In this document: one piece after another, positions 44,501 to 52,921 of the stretch
How the letters are laid out: every line of letters starts with the position of its first letter
Position numbering within the stretch: position 1 is the stretch's first letter
Origin: Stieleria neptunia
GTDB lineage: Bacteria; Planctomycetota; Planctomycetia; Pirellulales; Pirellulaceae
Direction: 5' to 3'
DNA length: 64,000 nucleotides
Assembly: GCF_007754155.1 (NCBI RefSeq)
Contig: NZ_CP037423.1
Span: 2,790,001 to 2,854,000 of the forward strand
Made by a program: the position numbers and the translations under genes
Notes under the pieces: generated by a model
Databases searched by the model: none
What the model was told of the DNA's origin: nothing
The model's input: the letters and a program-made list of their open reading frames with translations, nothing else

Positions 44501-45680
44501 CACCGAATTGGAATTGGTGTCTCGAATCGACGGAGATGCCCGAGTCGGTCACACCGAGCCCTTCGGCGTGTACGTCGATCTTCGACACACCAAGGAGCTT
44601 GAACGAGAGTCTGGCGGGTTCTCAAAGTATCTTCAAAACCAAAAAAGCGGCTCCTATTATTCGTACAACTACGGCCGCCCCACGGAAAATTATCGCGACA
44701 AGTTTGAAGACGCTTCGATCGCGTCGCTGGAAGATCAATTCGAAATCCTTTCGGTCACGTTCAATCATCCGGAAACAAAAAGCCGTGACGCCGGCAACGG
44801 CTGGCGGGTCACGCCGTACGCTTATTTGTTGTTGAAAGCTCGCGGACCGGAAGTCGATCGGCTGCCCGCTCTCAAGATCGATCTCGATTTCTTGGACACG
44901 TCCGGCTATGTCGCGTTGCCAATCGAGTCGAGTCCGATCCCGATCGACGCCGACGAATCGGTACCTTCGAAGACGGGCGGCAAACTCGAAATGGTTCAAT
45001 TGCTGGACGAGCGGCAGTCGGCCGAGGGCAAACTGATTGTCGAGACCCGGGTGACGGGCCGGGGACTGGTTCCGGCCATCGACCAGATCGTCCAGACGAC
45101 CGTCCCCGGATTCGAACTGGTCGACGTCGAAGATTCCGACGTCAGCGTGATCGAATTCGACAAGGAATCAGTCGAACCGATCGTGCTCTCCGAACGGACT
45201 TGGACGTTGAAGTACGCCGCGGCGGACCCGGCCGCGCCGGCGCCTGATCAATTCACTTTCCCGAACCCGGTCGCTGAGATCAATGAAGTGACCTATCAAC
45301 GGTACGTCGATGCGGATCTGGAGGATGTTGAATCCACGGTCTCGCTGATTCAAGACTATGGCTCCAACAAGCGGGCGTGGACGATCATCGGTTTGTGCGT
45401 CGCGGCGGGGCTGATTCTATTGGCCAGCTTGATCGTCGCCATCCGCTCGTCTCGCGGTCGGCCGGCCGAGGTTGCGGCAACGAACGAGCAGGCGGTCACC
45501 CCGTTCGGGCTCTTAACGCAGTTGCGAAACGCCGAGCAACACGACGCGATTTCCGAAGATCGTCGCAGTCAACTGGCCAGCGACATCTCCGCGATCGAGT
45601 CGCATTATTTCGCCGGGTCCAATGGGAAAGCCGCCCCCGACTTGACAACGATTGCTCATCGCTGGGCGTCGATTCTCTAA
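41580..45680 (+). CDS. Giant exported membrane protein (1366 residues)
   Basis: Signal peptide MTMYRHLLSCCLFLCLATFA, then a short linker, a Glu/Lys-rich charged segment (~105-185, with repeated EQDETE and EEKKVE units), long helical repeats of TPR-like character (LQSNYTTMMCRLWLKVNEPE, KQHPGNWQLLLSKACILHDE) and a beta region near 1000-1200. One membrane helix lies ~100 residues from the end (WTIIGLCVAAGLILLASLIV). The architecture suggests a large scaffold with a cytosolic tail. No family is recognised. It follows the MoxR operon by 164 bp, with the inverted-repeat element between. Confidence 0.8.
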   Translation: MTMYRHLLSCCLFLCLATFAFKSQAQTLQFDPFGANPFNSADVIVEYEAAMAGAAETSEQPETAAATSDDAEQKAADKRKAERLAAIKKLVFDRRPSAILKLWSAPEQDETEQDETEADAEVEEKKVEEKKVEQKQPTEEQPAESEETLTEEEKAQKAKEQAEKLAKEKEEQERKEKERIEKEQFAETTKTLTESVTRGDWDQFAQTLKNRERLSGDEAVAAYDRLLDQLAARATMNFDEVVGLSADMKSFMKSILGNRKNNPAIEYAEQNIIHVQDIVEIIASAPAEIREGADEKASDEKQADRKSEKPENASGAEPKDDAPAGLKAEQLRKLAGLVRMCIAAGSPVEEFIDAMKEASGELLPKQNIAMLLSFSSCDDETADFLPSPKDAIAAANIDALNLLAKHYLALYKDDPQESLRVKAWENTLAALEIADDDPKKKAARTEALTRAVMLAPKLADDLGQQWLRESFTKHAERGQELVAKLGTSTAQRLAQIPQDANTRGENLKLQSAAVQAFLDTDAEIDRQWTEILNLLASNWLKEAGVTQQHSASSRYGSSMRRDRYGNLYYVEESAGVDQAQQMALRRINPVKVETILDTAPTGDWFDTIDPGLQSNYTTMMCRLWLKVNEPEKAFPYIETLAKTNPGTARELAEEFLRVWTKDHNPNQERQRTNYYMFIYGYEQKADKIPLTRSKQERNLAELSSWIERLSALPLDEDLDENLLVGAFMTCHSVAEVYDVQDIEKVFGAWGSIEAGTMARLIDQMRKNLAGIWRDPNVQRDNKTNRKKKDIQAEVVRGYDVAESVLDRALKQHPGNWQLLLSKACILHDENDFIQEVDPSSDFSKRRQAAFDVFAEAANAYVDVAPELPEREQSNEAFDRWFYASLGATDLGGVSENNRPDGRQIQRIKATLDSFEGDVGKEHREKLANSLFTRMSAVSPACKFRYLEAGFQLVDENDPKAVEARKVYDYYKDLVTELELVSRIDGDARVGHTEPFGVYVDLRHTKELERESGGFSKYLQNQKSGSYYSYNYGRPTENYRDKFEDASIASLEDQFEILSVTFNHPETKSRDAGNGWRVTPYAYLLLKARGPEVDRLPALKIDLDFLDTSGYVALPIESSPIPIDADESVPSKTGGKLEMVQLLDERQSAEGKLIVETRVTGRGLVPAIDQIVQTTVPGFELVDVEDSDVSVIEFDKESVEPIVLSERTWTLKYAAADPAAPAPDQFTFPNPVAEINEVTYQRYVDADLEDVESTVSLIQDYGSNKRAWTIIGLCVAAGLILLASLIVAIRSSRGRPAEVAATNEQAVTPFGLLTQLRNAEQHDAISEDRRSQLASDISAIESHYFAGSNGKAAPDLTTIAHRWASIL

Positions 45681-45759
45681 AGACTCGTCTTCGCCGTCTT
45701 CGACGCGCGAATCCCTTTTGGCGGAGTCCTCTCCGTGCAACTGTTCATTGGCGGACTGA

Positions 45760-46149
45760 TTGCGACATGTTTTATCACGGGGCGACATCGATGGCGTCCA
45801 GGTGGGCGATCAGGGCAAGAACCGCCCTCCGCATGATCACAATCGAGACGATGGCGAAGCGTCTATCTATCGCAGCGTGCAGGCGATCAAGGTTTTCGAC
45901 GCCGAGAACAATCTTCGCGTTCTGCTCGACCTGCACTGTCCGACTCTGGTGATGGACATCCATCAGAGGTTTTACTTTGCCGGGCCCAGCGACATGCCGC
46001 CACGGAATGAAGCCGTGGTGAAACAGTTCGCCTCGCTCTTCAAATCGGAACTACGCGGCGGAGCTCCCCACGGACCGGTGTTGCAACTGAAACCAACCGG
46101 CAAAGACCGTGACAAACACTGCAGCGGATCTTTTTCGGGCGTTGGTTAA
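45760..46149 (+). pseudogene. M14-type zinc carboxypeptidase-like remnant
   Basis: Residues ~10-75 read DGVQVGDQGKNRPPHDHNRD, IYRSVQAIKVFDAENNLRVL, LDLHCPTLVMDIHQRFYFAG. GDQGKN..PHDHNRD and LDLHCP are the active-site-side segments of planctomycete M14 carboxypeptidases. The N-terminal zinc-binding HxxE part and the C-terminal part are missing, and the first residues are out of context, so this is an internal fragment. It lies in a gap between the giant protein and a sigma gene. Confidence 0.6.
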
Positions 46150-46370
46150 GTGACAATCCGCATTCACGGTTCGCCTCTCAAACGTTCTGGACTTTGGCGG
46201 GCTGCAGGCACGATTGTTCAGTGCACGCCCCAACTCCTGGCCTGTCGCACCGCTATCCGAACCAGGTCAAAAAATGTTGGCAATTCTTCCGGATTCTTTG
46301 TCCCCAAATGCGCAATTTGCAACAGTAAGGGTATTCGACAACTGAAGATTCCTTTCCTGGTCGCGCAATT

Positions 46371-46916
46371 GTGAATGAAAAAGGCCGTAGAGCATTCGAG
46401 ATTTTGGCCCGTGAAAATTCACGAATGCTGATGGTTTATCTGCGCAGCTTGGTTCGCGATGAGGCCGCGATTGATGACTTGTTTCAGGAGTCAATGATTG
46501 TTGCCTGGCGGCGGCTCGATGAATGTGATCCGGAACGCCCGTTTGGTCCGTGGCTTCGCGGGATCGCTTCAAAACTGGTGATGGCTCACTACCGCAAGCA
46601 GAAGCAGGTTCCGGTGGCCCTGCACGAAGCCGTGCTGTCCGTTGTCGATCGTCATTTTGAGAACATCGGTCTACTGGCGGGCGATACGTGGGACGAGAAA
46701 GTGACGGCGTTACGGGAGTGCGTTGAAGCGCTGCCGGATCATCATCGGAACGTCATCAGCGGTCGGTATTTTGACGGCCTGCAAACGCAGATTCTCGCTG
46801 AACAGCTGGATCTTACGCTGGAAGCGTGCAAGAAACGCCTGCAGCGTGGTCGCGCGTTGCTTGCGGAATGTCTCAGGAAGAAGGGTGCCCTGAGTGCAGC
46901 GGAGGTCACGTCATGA
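46371..46916 (+). CDS. ECF sigma factor of the EF-hand/YHYH operon
   Basis: 181 residues. Region 2 is FEILARENSRMLMVYLRSLV, AIDDLFQESMIVAWRRLDEC, GPWLRGIASKLVMAHYRKQK. Region 4 is ECVEALPDHHRNVISGRYFD, ILAEQLDLTLEACKKRLQRG. It resembles the RpoE-like planctomycete group. The stop overlaps the following anti-sigma-like gene by 4 bp. It probably controls the whole 46.4-52.2 kb operon. Confidence 0.92.
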   Translation: MNEKGRRAFEILARENSRMLMVYLRSLVRDEAAIDDLFQESMIVAWRRLDECDPERPFGPWLRGIASKLVMAHYRKQKQVPVALHEAVLSVVDRHFENIGLLAGDTWDEKVTALRECVEALPDHHRNVISGRYFDGLQTQILAEQLDLTLEACKKRLQRGRALLAECLRKKGALSAAEVTS

Positions 46917-47950
46917 GTGAGAACGTCAACGATCTGCTTTCGGACTGGCTGGACGATGAAAATCCGGAATCGAAAAGCTCAAAAGATGAGATTGTGGAGG
47001 GATCAAGTGAGGCCGTCGCCGACACTTTGGTCGTCCATGGTTTGCTGGCTGACCAGGGTCGACGCGACGATGAACAGGAGGCTCTGCGTCTTCGCAACGT
47101 GATGGAGCGAATCGATTCGGAGGGCGATGCTGAATCAGTGTCACTTGCGAAAGCACGTCTGCCGAGCGGGCGCCGTCGGTTCGCGATTCTGACTTCCGGT
47201 CTGACGATTGCTGCTGCCGTACTCGTGATGTTTGTGGTGCTGGGGCCACAGCAAAACGTTTCTGCGGCGATGGCTTCCCTTGAAAAAGTGATTGAAGCAG
47301 CGGCGAAGCCGTTTGATCGAAGCTATCGCGTAAGCGTGATCGAAGAATATCCGCGTGGCAAAAAGCCGCGAAATCTATCGCAGCAAGCATGGGAGCGAGA
47401 GGCGGAAGAACAAATCGATGGTGCGGAGCTTTTTGTGCGCGGAGCGAATCAGTTTGTGCTCACCGTGATGCTCCGGTCTGGGGTGATGAGAACTTCGGGC
47501 TGCGATGGCGAAGTGAGTTGGGCTTTTCGCGAAAACGGACCGGTCCACGTGAGTACGGATCTAAGTCGCTTTCGTAGCGGAATGCCAGGCGGGCAGCAAG
47601 ACCTGCCATTCATGAACATGCACGCGCATTTGTCTCAGTTGCTCAATGGCTATGAAGTAGAACTGACCGAGGAGCAGGACGCCGCGAACGACGGGACGGT
47701 CCTTTCGCAGCTTGTCGGTGAGCGGCAATCGCGTGATGTGCGTGGCCCAAAGCAAATCGAGATTTGGTTCGATGCTGTCAGCGGGACCGTTCACAAGATG
47801 GTGTTGGATGGACTTCCTCGTGGGCGAGGCGGACCGAAGAGCGTGATGCTCGAATTGGAAGACCAGTCTGATTTGGCTCCCAATTTTTTCTCCCACGAGG
47901 CACATCACGAACCCGGAAAACGCATTCGAGAGGAGGGTGGACAGAGATGA
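46913..47950 (+). CDS. Putative anti-sigma membrane protein
   Basis: 345 residues from the ATG at 46913. The cytosolic N-terminus (MSENVNDLLSDWLDDENPES, VVHGLLADQGRRDDEQEALR) is acidic. One membrane helix follows (AILTSGLTIAAAVLVMFVVL), then an outer domain (SLEKVIEAAAKPFDRSYRVS, QIEIWFDAVSGTVHKMVLDG) like the MucB/outer-lipoprotein-type domain of planctomycete anti-sigmas. Coupled to the sigma gene by ATGA and overlapping the next gene by 4 bp. It lacks a zinc anti-sigma motif. Confidence 0.82.
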   Translation: MSENVNDLLSDWLDDENPESKSSKDEIVEGSSEAVADTLVVHGLLADQGRRDDEQEALRLRNVMERIDSEGDAESVSLAKARLPSGRRRFAILTSGLTIAAAVLVMFVVLGPQQNVSAAMASLEKVIEAAAKPFDRSYRVSVIEEYPRGKKPRNLSQQAWEREAEEQIDGAELFVRGANQFVLTVMLRSGVMRTSGCDGEVSWAFRENGPVHVSTDLSRFRSGMPGGQQDLPFMNMHAHLSQLLNGYEVELTEEQDAANDGTVLSQLVGERQSRDVRGPKQIEIWFDAVSGTVHKMVLDGLPRGRGGPKSVMLELEDQSDLAPNFFSHEAHHEPGKRIREEGGQR

Positions 47951-49590
47951 GGCATCATTGGATGAAAGTCGCCGTGGCGTTGGCCGCATGTTGGAGCTTG
48001 CCATCGGTGCTTGCTCAGCAGGGCGGCGTCGACCCGGTCGCCCGGGCGATCGATACGAATGGCGACGGCTCACTCGATTCAGCGGAATTGAAATCTGCCG
48101 CGGCGTCGATTCGCAAACTCGACGCGAATGGGGATGGAACAGTTTCGCTCGATGAAGTCACCGGCAGAACCAATTCGAGCCAGGGACGTGGTGGCGGCAG
48201 TAGATCCAGTGGAAGCAGATTGGGTGGATACACGACTCCACCGCCTGCGAACGAAGTTCCGGATCATCCCTTTAACATCATCGTGGGTCGGCTGACCGAC
48301 GACAGCGCGACCATTCGCGTTCTGTTTCACAGTGACGTCAAAGCCTCTGTAACCTATGGCGATCGGTCCGGCGAGTTGCCGAGCAAAACGGATGCTGAAG
48401 ACCTGCGCGCGGGTGAGCCGTTTGACTTCGTTATTGATTCGCTTGCGAAGAACACGCGGTACTTCTACCGGGTCGTCTACCAATCAGATGGACGCACGCG
48501 GCAGAGCGATGAGTTCACGTTTCATACCCAGCGTGACAAGGACAGCTCATTCGTCTTCACCGTCCAGGCGGATTCGCATCTGGACGAAAACACAAGCGGT
48601 GACGTCTATTTGCGAACGCTCGACAACGCGCTGGCTGATCAACCTGACTTCCACGTTGCGCTCGGCGACACGTTCATGACGGGAAAGTATGTCAAACCGG
48701 AACTGTCGCAGCCTCAGTATCTTGCCCAGCGTTATTATCTTGGCAGGCTCTGCCATTCCGCGGCGTTGTATTTCGCGTTAGGGAACCATGACGGGGAATC
48801 AGGCAATCGCGGATCAAACGTCTGGGCGACAACAACTCGCAAGCGATATCTGCCGAATCCGTTTCCCAATCGCTTCTATACCGGCAACGACAGGCGCGAA
48901 CGCGACGTTGGCCTGCCGGAGAATTATTACGAGTTTGAGTGGGGCAACGCGCAATTCATCGTACTTGATCCATTTCGTCACACGACCACGCGCCCCAGAG
49001 GCAAGGGAAACACGGGTGGCGGAAACAGCGATAACTGGTACTGGACGCTCGGCGAGCAGCAATACGAATGGCTAGGGCGATCTTTGGACGAAAGTGATGC
49101 AGAGTTGCGGTTTGTGTTTCTGCATCACCTTGTTGGTGGCAGCGACCGCAATCAACGCGGCGGTGCCGAAGCGGCTCGGTTGTGGGAATGGGGGGGCCAA
49201 GGTGCGTCTGGCAAAGATGAGTTTGCCCAGCATCGTCCCGGTTGGGAAAAGCCCATTCATCAAATGCTGGTCGATCATGGGGTCGACGTCGTCTTCCACG
49301 GTCACGATCACATGTTCATCAAGCAGGACCTTGACGGCATCGTCTATCAGCTTGTTCCGCAGCCCGGTCATCCGCGCAGCGGGACCAAGAGCGCGAAGGA
49401 ATACGGATACCTTAGCGGGGAAGTCCAAGGCAGCAGCGGACACGTACGCGTACGCGTTCGCGGAGATTCGGCTCGCGTGGACTATGTCCGAGCCTATTTG
49501 CCAGTCGCCGAAGGCGGAGGACGAAAAAATGGCGATGTCAGCTATTCCTACATGTTGTCGAGTGAAAGCGGCGGAAGGAGCGGTCGATGA
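47947..49590 (+). CDS. Exported metallophosphoesterase with two EF-hands
   Basis: 547 residues. Signal peptide (MKVAVALAACWSLPSVLAQQ) is followed by two calcium-binding EF-hand loops (DTNGDGSLDSAE, DANGDGTVSLDE), a fibronectin-III-like domain (FNIIVGRLTDDSATIRVLFH, NTRYFYRVVYQSDGRTRQSD) and a metallophosphoesterase domain. Metal ligands are visible in VQADSHLDENT, FHVALGDTF, YFALGNHDGES, VFLHHLVGGS and VVFHGHDHMF. The layout is that of purple-acid-phosphatase-like enzymes. It likely releases phosphate outside the cell. Confidence 0.9.
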   Translation: MRHHWMKVAVALAACWSLPSVLAQQGGVDPVARAIDTNGDGSLDSAELKSAAASIRKLDANGDGTVSLDEVTGRTNSSQGRGGGSRSSGSRLGGYTTPPPANEVPDHPFNIIVGRLTDDSATIRVLFHSDVKASVTYGDRSGELPSKTDAEDLRAGEPFDFVIDSLAKNTRYFYRVVYQSDGRTRQSDEFTFHTQRDKDSSFVFTVQADSHLDENTSGDVYLRTLDNALADQPDFHVALGDTFMTGKYVKPELSQPQYLAQRYYLGRLCHSAALYFALGNHDGESGNRGSNVWATTTRKRYLPNPFPNRFYTGNDRRERDVGLPENYYEFEWGNAQFIVLDPFRHTTTRPRGKGNTGGGNSDNWYWTLGEQQYEWLGRSLDESDAELRFVFLHHLVGGSDRNQRGGAEAARLWEWGGQGASGKDEFAQHRPGWEKPIHQMLVDHGVDVVFHGHDHMFIKQDLDGIVYQLVPQPGHPRSGTKSAKEYGYLSGEVQGSSGHVRVRVRGDSARVDYVRAYLPVAEGGGRKNGDVSYSYMLSSESGGRSGR

Positions 49591-49700
49591 AAATCGGTCT
49601 CCGTTCGTACGCTGATGATCGTGGCCGCGTTGACACAATGCAAAGTCGACGAACGACTTACAAACGCATGCAAACCTGAAACCTCCAAAGGAAACGAAAC

Positions 49701-50453
49701 ATGAAACGGCTCATGACGCTTGCAGCAGCGATCGCGTTGCTGACAGTTGCGGACCCTGCGTTCGCTCAGCAAGGTCAACAACCTCCGCGCAAACCACGCA
49801 TTGACGACACGATCAAGGCGAATGTGTACGCAGACAACTCGTTCAAGCTTTACATCAACGGTGAGCTGGTAGCCGTCGACTCGATTCCTTTCGTACCGCA
49901 CAACGTCGTCTCTGTCGACATCTTGCCTGCCTATCCGATGACGATCGCGGTCATGGGAATCGACAACGCCGATCCGAAGACGGGCATGGAATATGCCAAC
50001 ACAAGTATCGGCGATGGCGGCATCATCCTCAAATTGGGTGATGGCACCGTTACCAACGCAACATGGAAGGCAAAGAAGTTCTCCTGGGGACCGATCGACG
50101 GCGACGTTAAGAATCCTCGCGTCGAAAACCTCCCACTGCCGAAGAACTGGTACGCGGTCGACTTTGACGACAGCGGGTGGCCGGACGCCAAAGAGTTCAC
50201 TGAGGAAGAAGTCGGACCGAAGGAACCGTTCTATCAACACGACTTCAAAGGCGCCACATTCATCTGGTCCGACGATGTCAAACTCGACAACCTTGTGCTG
50301 TTTCGCACCGTTGTGAAGTCGCCACCGGACGGAATCGAGCGTCCCGACTTCCGTGGATTGACCGACGTCGTTCCGCAGCGCGGCGCGGGAGGCGGTGGTC
50401 GCCGAGGCGGAGATGGAAACCGAGGACAACGCGGACCAAACCGGTCGAATTAA
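49701..50453 (+). CDS. Secreted protein with a Gly/Arg-rich tail
   Basis: 250 residues with a signal peptide (MKRLMTLAAAIALLTVADPA). The mature part is beta-rich (IKANVYADNSFKLYINGELV, PAYPMTIAVMGIDNADPKTG, IKVNA-like strands; FDDSGWPDAKEFTEEEVG). It resembles a jelly-roll/galactose-binding-type fold with an ATFIWSDDVKLDNLVLFRTV strand near the end. The C-terminus is Gly/Arg-rich (GGGGRRGGDGNRGQRGPNRS). It shares the operon with the phosphatase and the YHYH protein. Specific ligand unknown. Confidence 0.72.
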   Translation: MKRLMTLAAAIALLTVADPAFAQQGQQPPRKPRIDDTIKANVYADNSFKLYINGELVAVDSIPFVPHNVVSVDILPAYPMTIAVMGIDNADPKTGMEYANTSIGDGGIILKLGDGTVTNATWKAKKFSWGPIDGDVKNPRVENLPLPKNWYAVDFDDSGWPDAKEFTEEEVGPKEPFYQHDFKGATFIWSDDVKLDNLVLFRTVVKSPPDGIERPDFRGLTDVVPQRGAGGGGRRGGDGNRGQRGPNRSN

Positions 50454-50500
50454 GAAGCGACCTTTAAAAATACAATCCCATCTCACAGCGAAAGACGACC

Positions 50501-52219
50501 ATGAACAACTCACGCCGAATTTCAACATTTGTACTACTGGCGGCAATCGTGTCTCCGACAATGTTGACCGCTCACGAAGGCCACTCGCATGCTCCTTCGC
50601 CTCAGACCCAGCAGACGATCATACGGCTGAACACCGAGGCTCCGAAGGTTCACTTTGTGGTTCAGCGGCGAACTGCAGAGACGGTACGCCCCGATCTTGC
50701 AAAGCTGTTCGATCCGTTCAAAGATAAGGTCAGCGTCCGATTTGATCGCGATTTCCTGTTCGTTGAGTCTAACGGAATGCCCGATCATTCGATGATGACC
50801 GGCATCACAGCTTGGCAGCAACAGGTCCCGCTGCCTCAATCGTACACCGGTAACAATGCATGGAGGATTCCGCTGCATCCGGTTCCAGCAACGAATCCGA
50901 TGTCGACGAAGGAACACTTCTTTCGCGGGGCGATCGCCTTGGCGGTCAACGGCGTGCCGATCTTCAACCCGATCAAAAACGATGGCAGAACCGATACGTT
51001 GCTCGCCGGCGAACTCGATCAATGGGGCGGCCATTGCGGTCGAGCTGACGATTACCACTATCACATTGCTCCCGTGCATCTGGAAAAGATCGTTGGTGTC
51101 GGAAACCCGGTCGCCGTGGCTCTCGATGGCTATCCGATCCATGGCTACAACGACCCGGACGGAAAGCCGCCGACCGATCTGGATTGGCTCGGCGGCCACA
51201 AGGGGCCTGACGGAGAATACCACTACCACGCCACGAAAGCCTTTCCCTACTTGAACGGCGGTTTCTATGGCCAAGTCACCGAACGCAACGGACAGGTTGA
51301 TCCGCAACCGCGGGCCCAAGGTGTCCGGCCGTCGCTTCCCGGTCTGAAAGGTGCGAAGATCGTCGGCTTTGAGAATCCGACACCGGGCAGCTTCATCGTG
51401 CGTTACGAAGTTTTCGGCGACCCCCGCTCCGTCCAGTACACCGTCGCCGACAATGGATCGGCGACGTTCAATTTCGTTTCAGCACAGGGAACGAAGACCG
51501 AACACTACACGCCGCGTCAAGGCGGTGGTGGCGACGGGCGTCGAAATGCCCAGCGACCAGGAGCACAGCGACCCTCTGGCAATGAAGGTCGTGGCGGCGA
51601 AGGCGGCGGGCGTCCTGAGGACGAAAGGGCCGGCGGCGATCCCATTGTGGCGGCGTTGGATACAAACGGCGACGGTCGGATTGACAAGACCGAACTTCGC
51701 GGAGCCGCTGAGGCGTTACGCAAGCTCGATAAGAACAAGGATGGCCAAATCACGTCTGAAGAGATTCGTGGCCCGGGCGACGGGCGGCGAGGCGGCCCGC
51801 GCGAGAGGCCTCGCGATGGTGGCGGTCCTGCGGGGCAAGCCGGTGGTCCACGCGGACCCGCGGCGGGTGATGGTCCCCGGCAACCGTGGATTCTGGTTCA
51901 TGCCGATGAGATCGATCTCGATAAGAACAAAATCATCAGCCGAGACGAAATTGTCGGCGAAGCAACGAAGGCTTTTGCAGGGTATGACACGAACAACGAC
52001 GGAGAAATCAGCCAAAGTGAACTGAGCGGACGCGGAGGATCGCGCAGTGCAATGGGCGGCTTTTTAAAAGGCCACTCAAAGGAGATTGACCGTGATGGAG
52101 ACGGCATCCTGACACGAACCGAAGCCGTCGGTAACGCAGAGCGAATGTTCGCCAAGATGGATGGCGATCGCGACGGAGAGATCAGTTCAAGCGAGATGGA
52201 AGCATCTCGCCGCCACTAG
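50501..52219 (+). CDS. YHYH-domain protein with six EF-hand-type loops
   Basis: 572 residues with a signal peptide (ISTFVLLAAIVSPTMLTAHE) and a His-rich start (HEGHSHAPSPQ). The YHYH domain (~100-280) has WGGHCGRADDYHYHIAPVHL, VALDGYPIHGYNDPDGKPPT and GPDGEYHYHATKAFPYLNGG. A linker leads to EF-hand-type loops: DTNGDGRIDKTE, DKNKDGQITSEE, DLDKNKIISRDE, DTNNDGEISQSE, DRDGDGILTRTE and DGDRDGEISSSE, separated by Gly/Arg/Pro-rich linkers. Binds calcium and perhaps other metals at the cell surface. Confidence 0.88.
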   Translation: MNNSRRISTFVLLAAIVSPTMLTAHEGHSHAPSPQTQQTIIRLNTEAPKVHFVVQRRTAETVRPDLAKLFDPFKDKVSVRFDRDFLFVESNGMPDHSMMTGITAWQQQVPLPQSYTGNNAWRIPLHPVPATNPMSTKEHFFRGAIALAVNGVPIFNPIKNDGRTDTLLAGELDQWGGHCGRADDYHYHIAPVHLEKIVGVGNPVAVALDGYPIHGYNDPDGKPPTDLDWLGGHKGPDGEYHYHATKAFPYLNGGFYGQVTERNGQVDPQPRAQGVRPSLPGLKGAKIVGFENPTPGSFIVRYEVFGDPRSVQYTVADNGSATFNFVSAQGTKTEHYTPRQGGGGDGRRNAQRPGAQRPSGNEGRGGEGGGRPEDERAGGDPIVAALDTNGDGRIDKTELRGAAEALRKLDKNKDGQITSEEIRGPGDGRRGGPRERPRDGGGPAGQAGGPRGPAAGDGPRQPWILVHADEIDLDKNKIISRDEIVGEATKAFAGYDTNNDGEISQSELSGRGGSRSAMGGFLKGHSKEIDRDGDGILTRTEAVGNAERMFAKMDGDRDGEISSSEMEASRRH

Positions 52220-52921
52220 GCTTTTTGTCTCCTTCACTCATCTACAGACGATTCCAAACCTGTGTCACTTTAGCCCCGTGACCGTTGCGGTAAACAGCCA
52301 AGTTCGGCGCGCGGTGTGGCATTGCCCAAAATTGAGCAACGGCTTGTCATATCGAGCTTGCCCCCTGCCATGCGGACGGCTGCTCGTCTCCTGAGTCACA
52401 TGCCCCAATCAACATTTCGGGACTGTCGAAGATCGCCGACCACTGCTGTCGTGCAATTCAAAATCGCGATCGGCCTGTCGTCACGCTTTGCAGGGGCAGA
52501 CCGATTGATTTTGCCGAGTGTCTCGGTGGGCTCATCCAAAACACGTTGATTCCTTGTATCGGGGATACAACGGGTGATCGGTTTATTGCCGAGCGTGTTT
52601 CGTGGTTCGGATGCCCGGCGAATTCCGAAGCCGAACTTCAAAAGGCAGCCGCATTTGTTTCGCCTCACGAAGAAGCTGGGGCGATTTGGGGCTCTGATTC
52701 TCCAGGCGTGCATCCATCTTCGCAGCGTTCTTGGCCAGCCTTCCCACCGTTCGGCGGCGATTTCCCAGCCTGCGGCCATGAAAATCATTTGACGCAGCGC
52801 AGACCGATTGAGACACTGACCCTTGTTGCTCGTCAGTTCTTTATTCTTGCGACCGTTGAGCGGTATGTGTCCTCTTTCGTCTGACCTGATTTTTAATCGA
52901 TACTCGACCAGGGAACTTAAC
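52220..52921. other. 700-bp gap without a supported gene
   Basis: Frames up to ~230 codons are open on the minus strand, but they are Arg-rich, lack domains and run antisense into the next gene. A tail-like stretch (RTVGRLAKNAAKMDARLENQ) could be an old remnant. No RNA gene or repeat was recognised. Confidence 0.45.
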
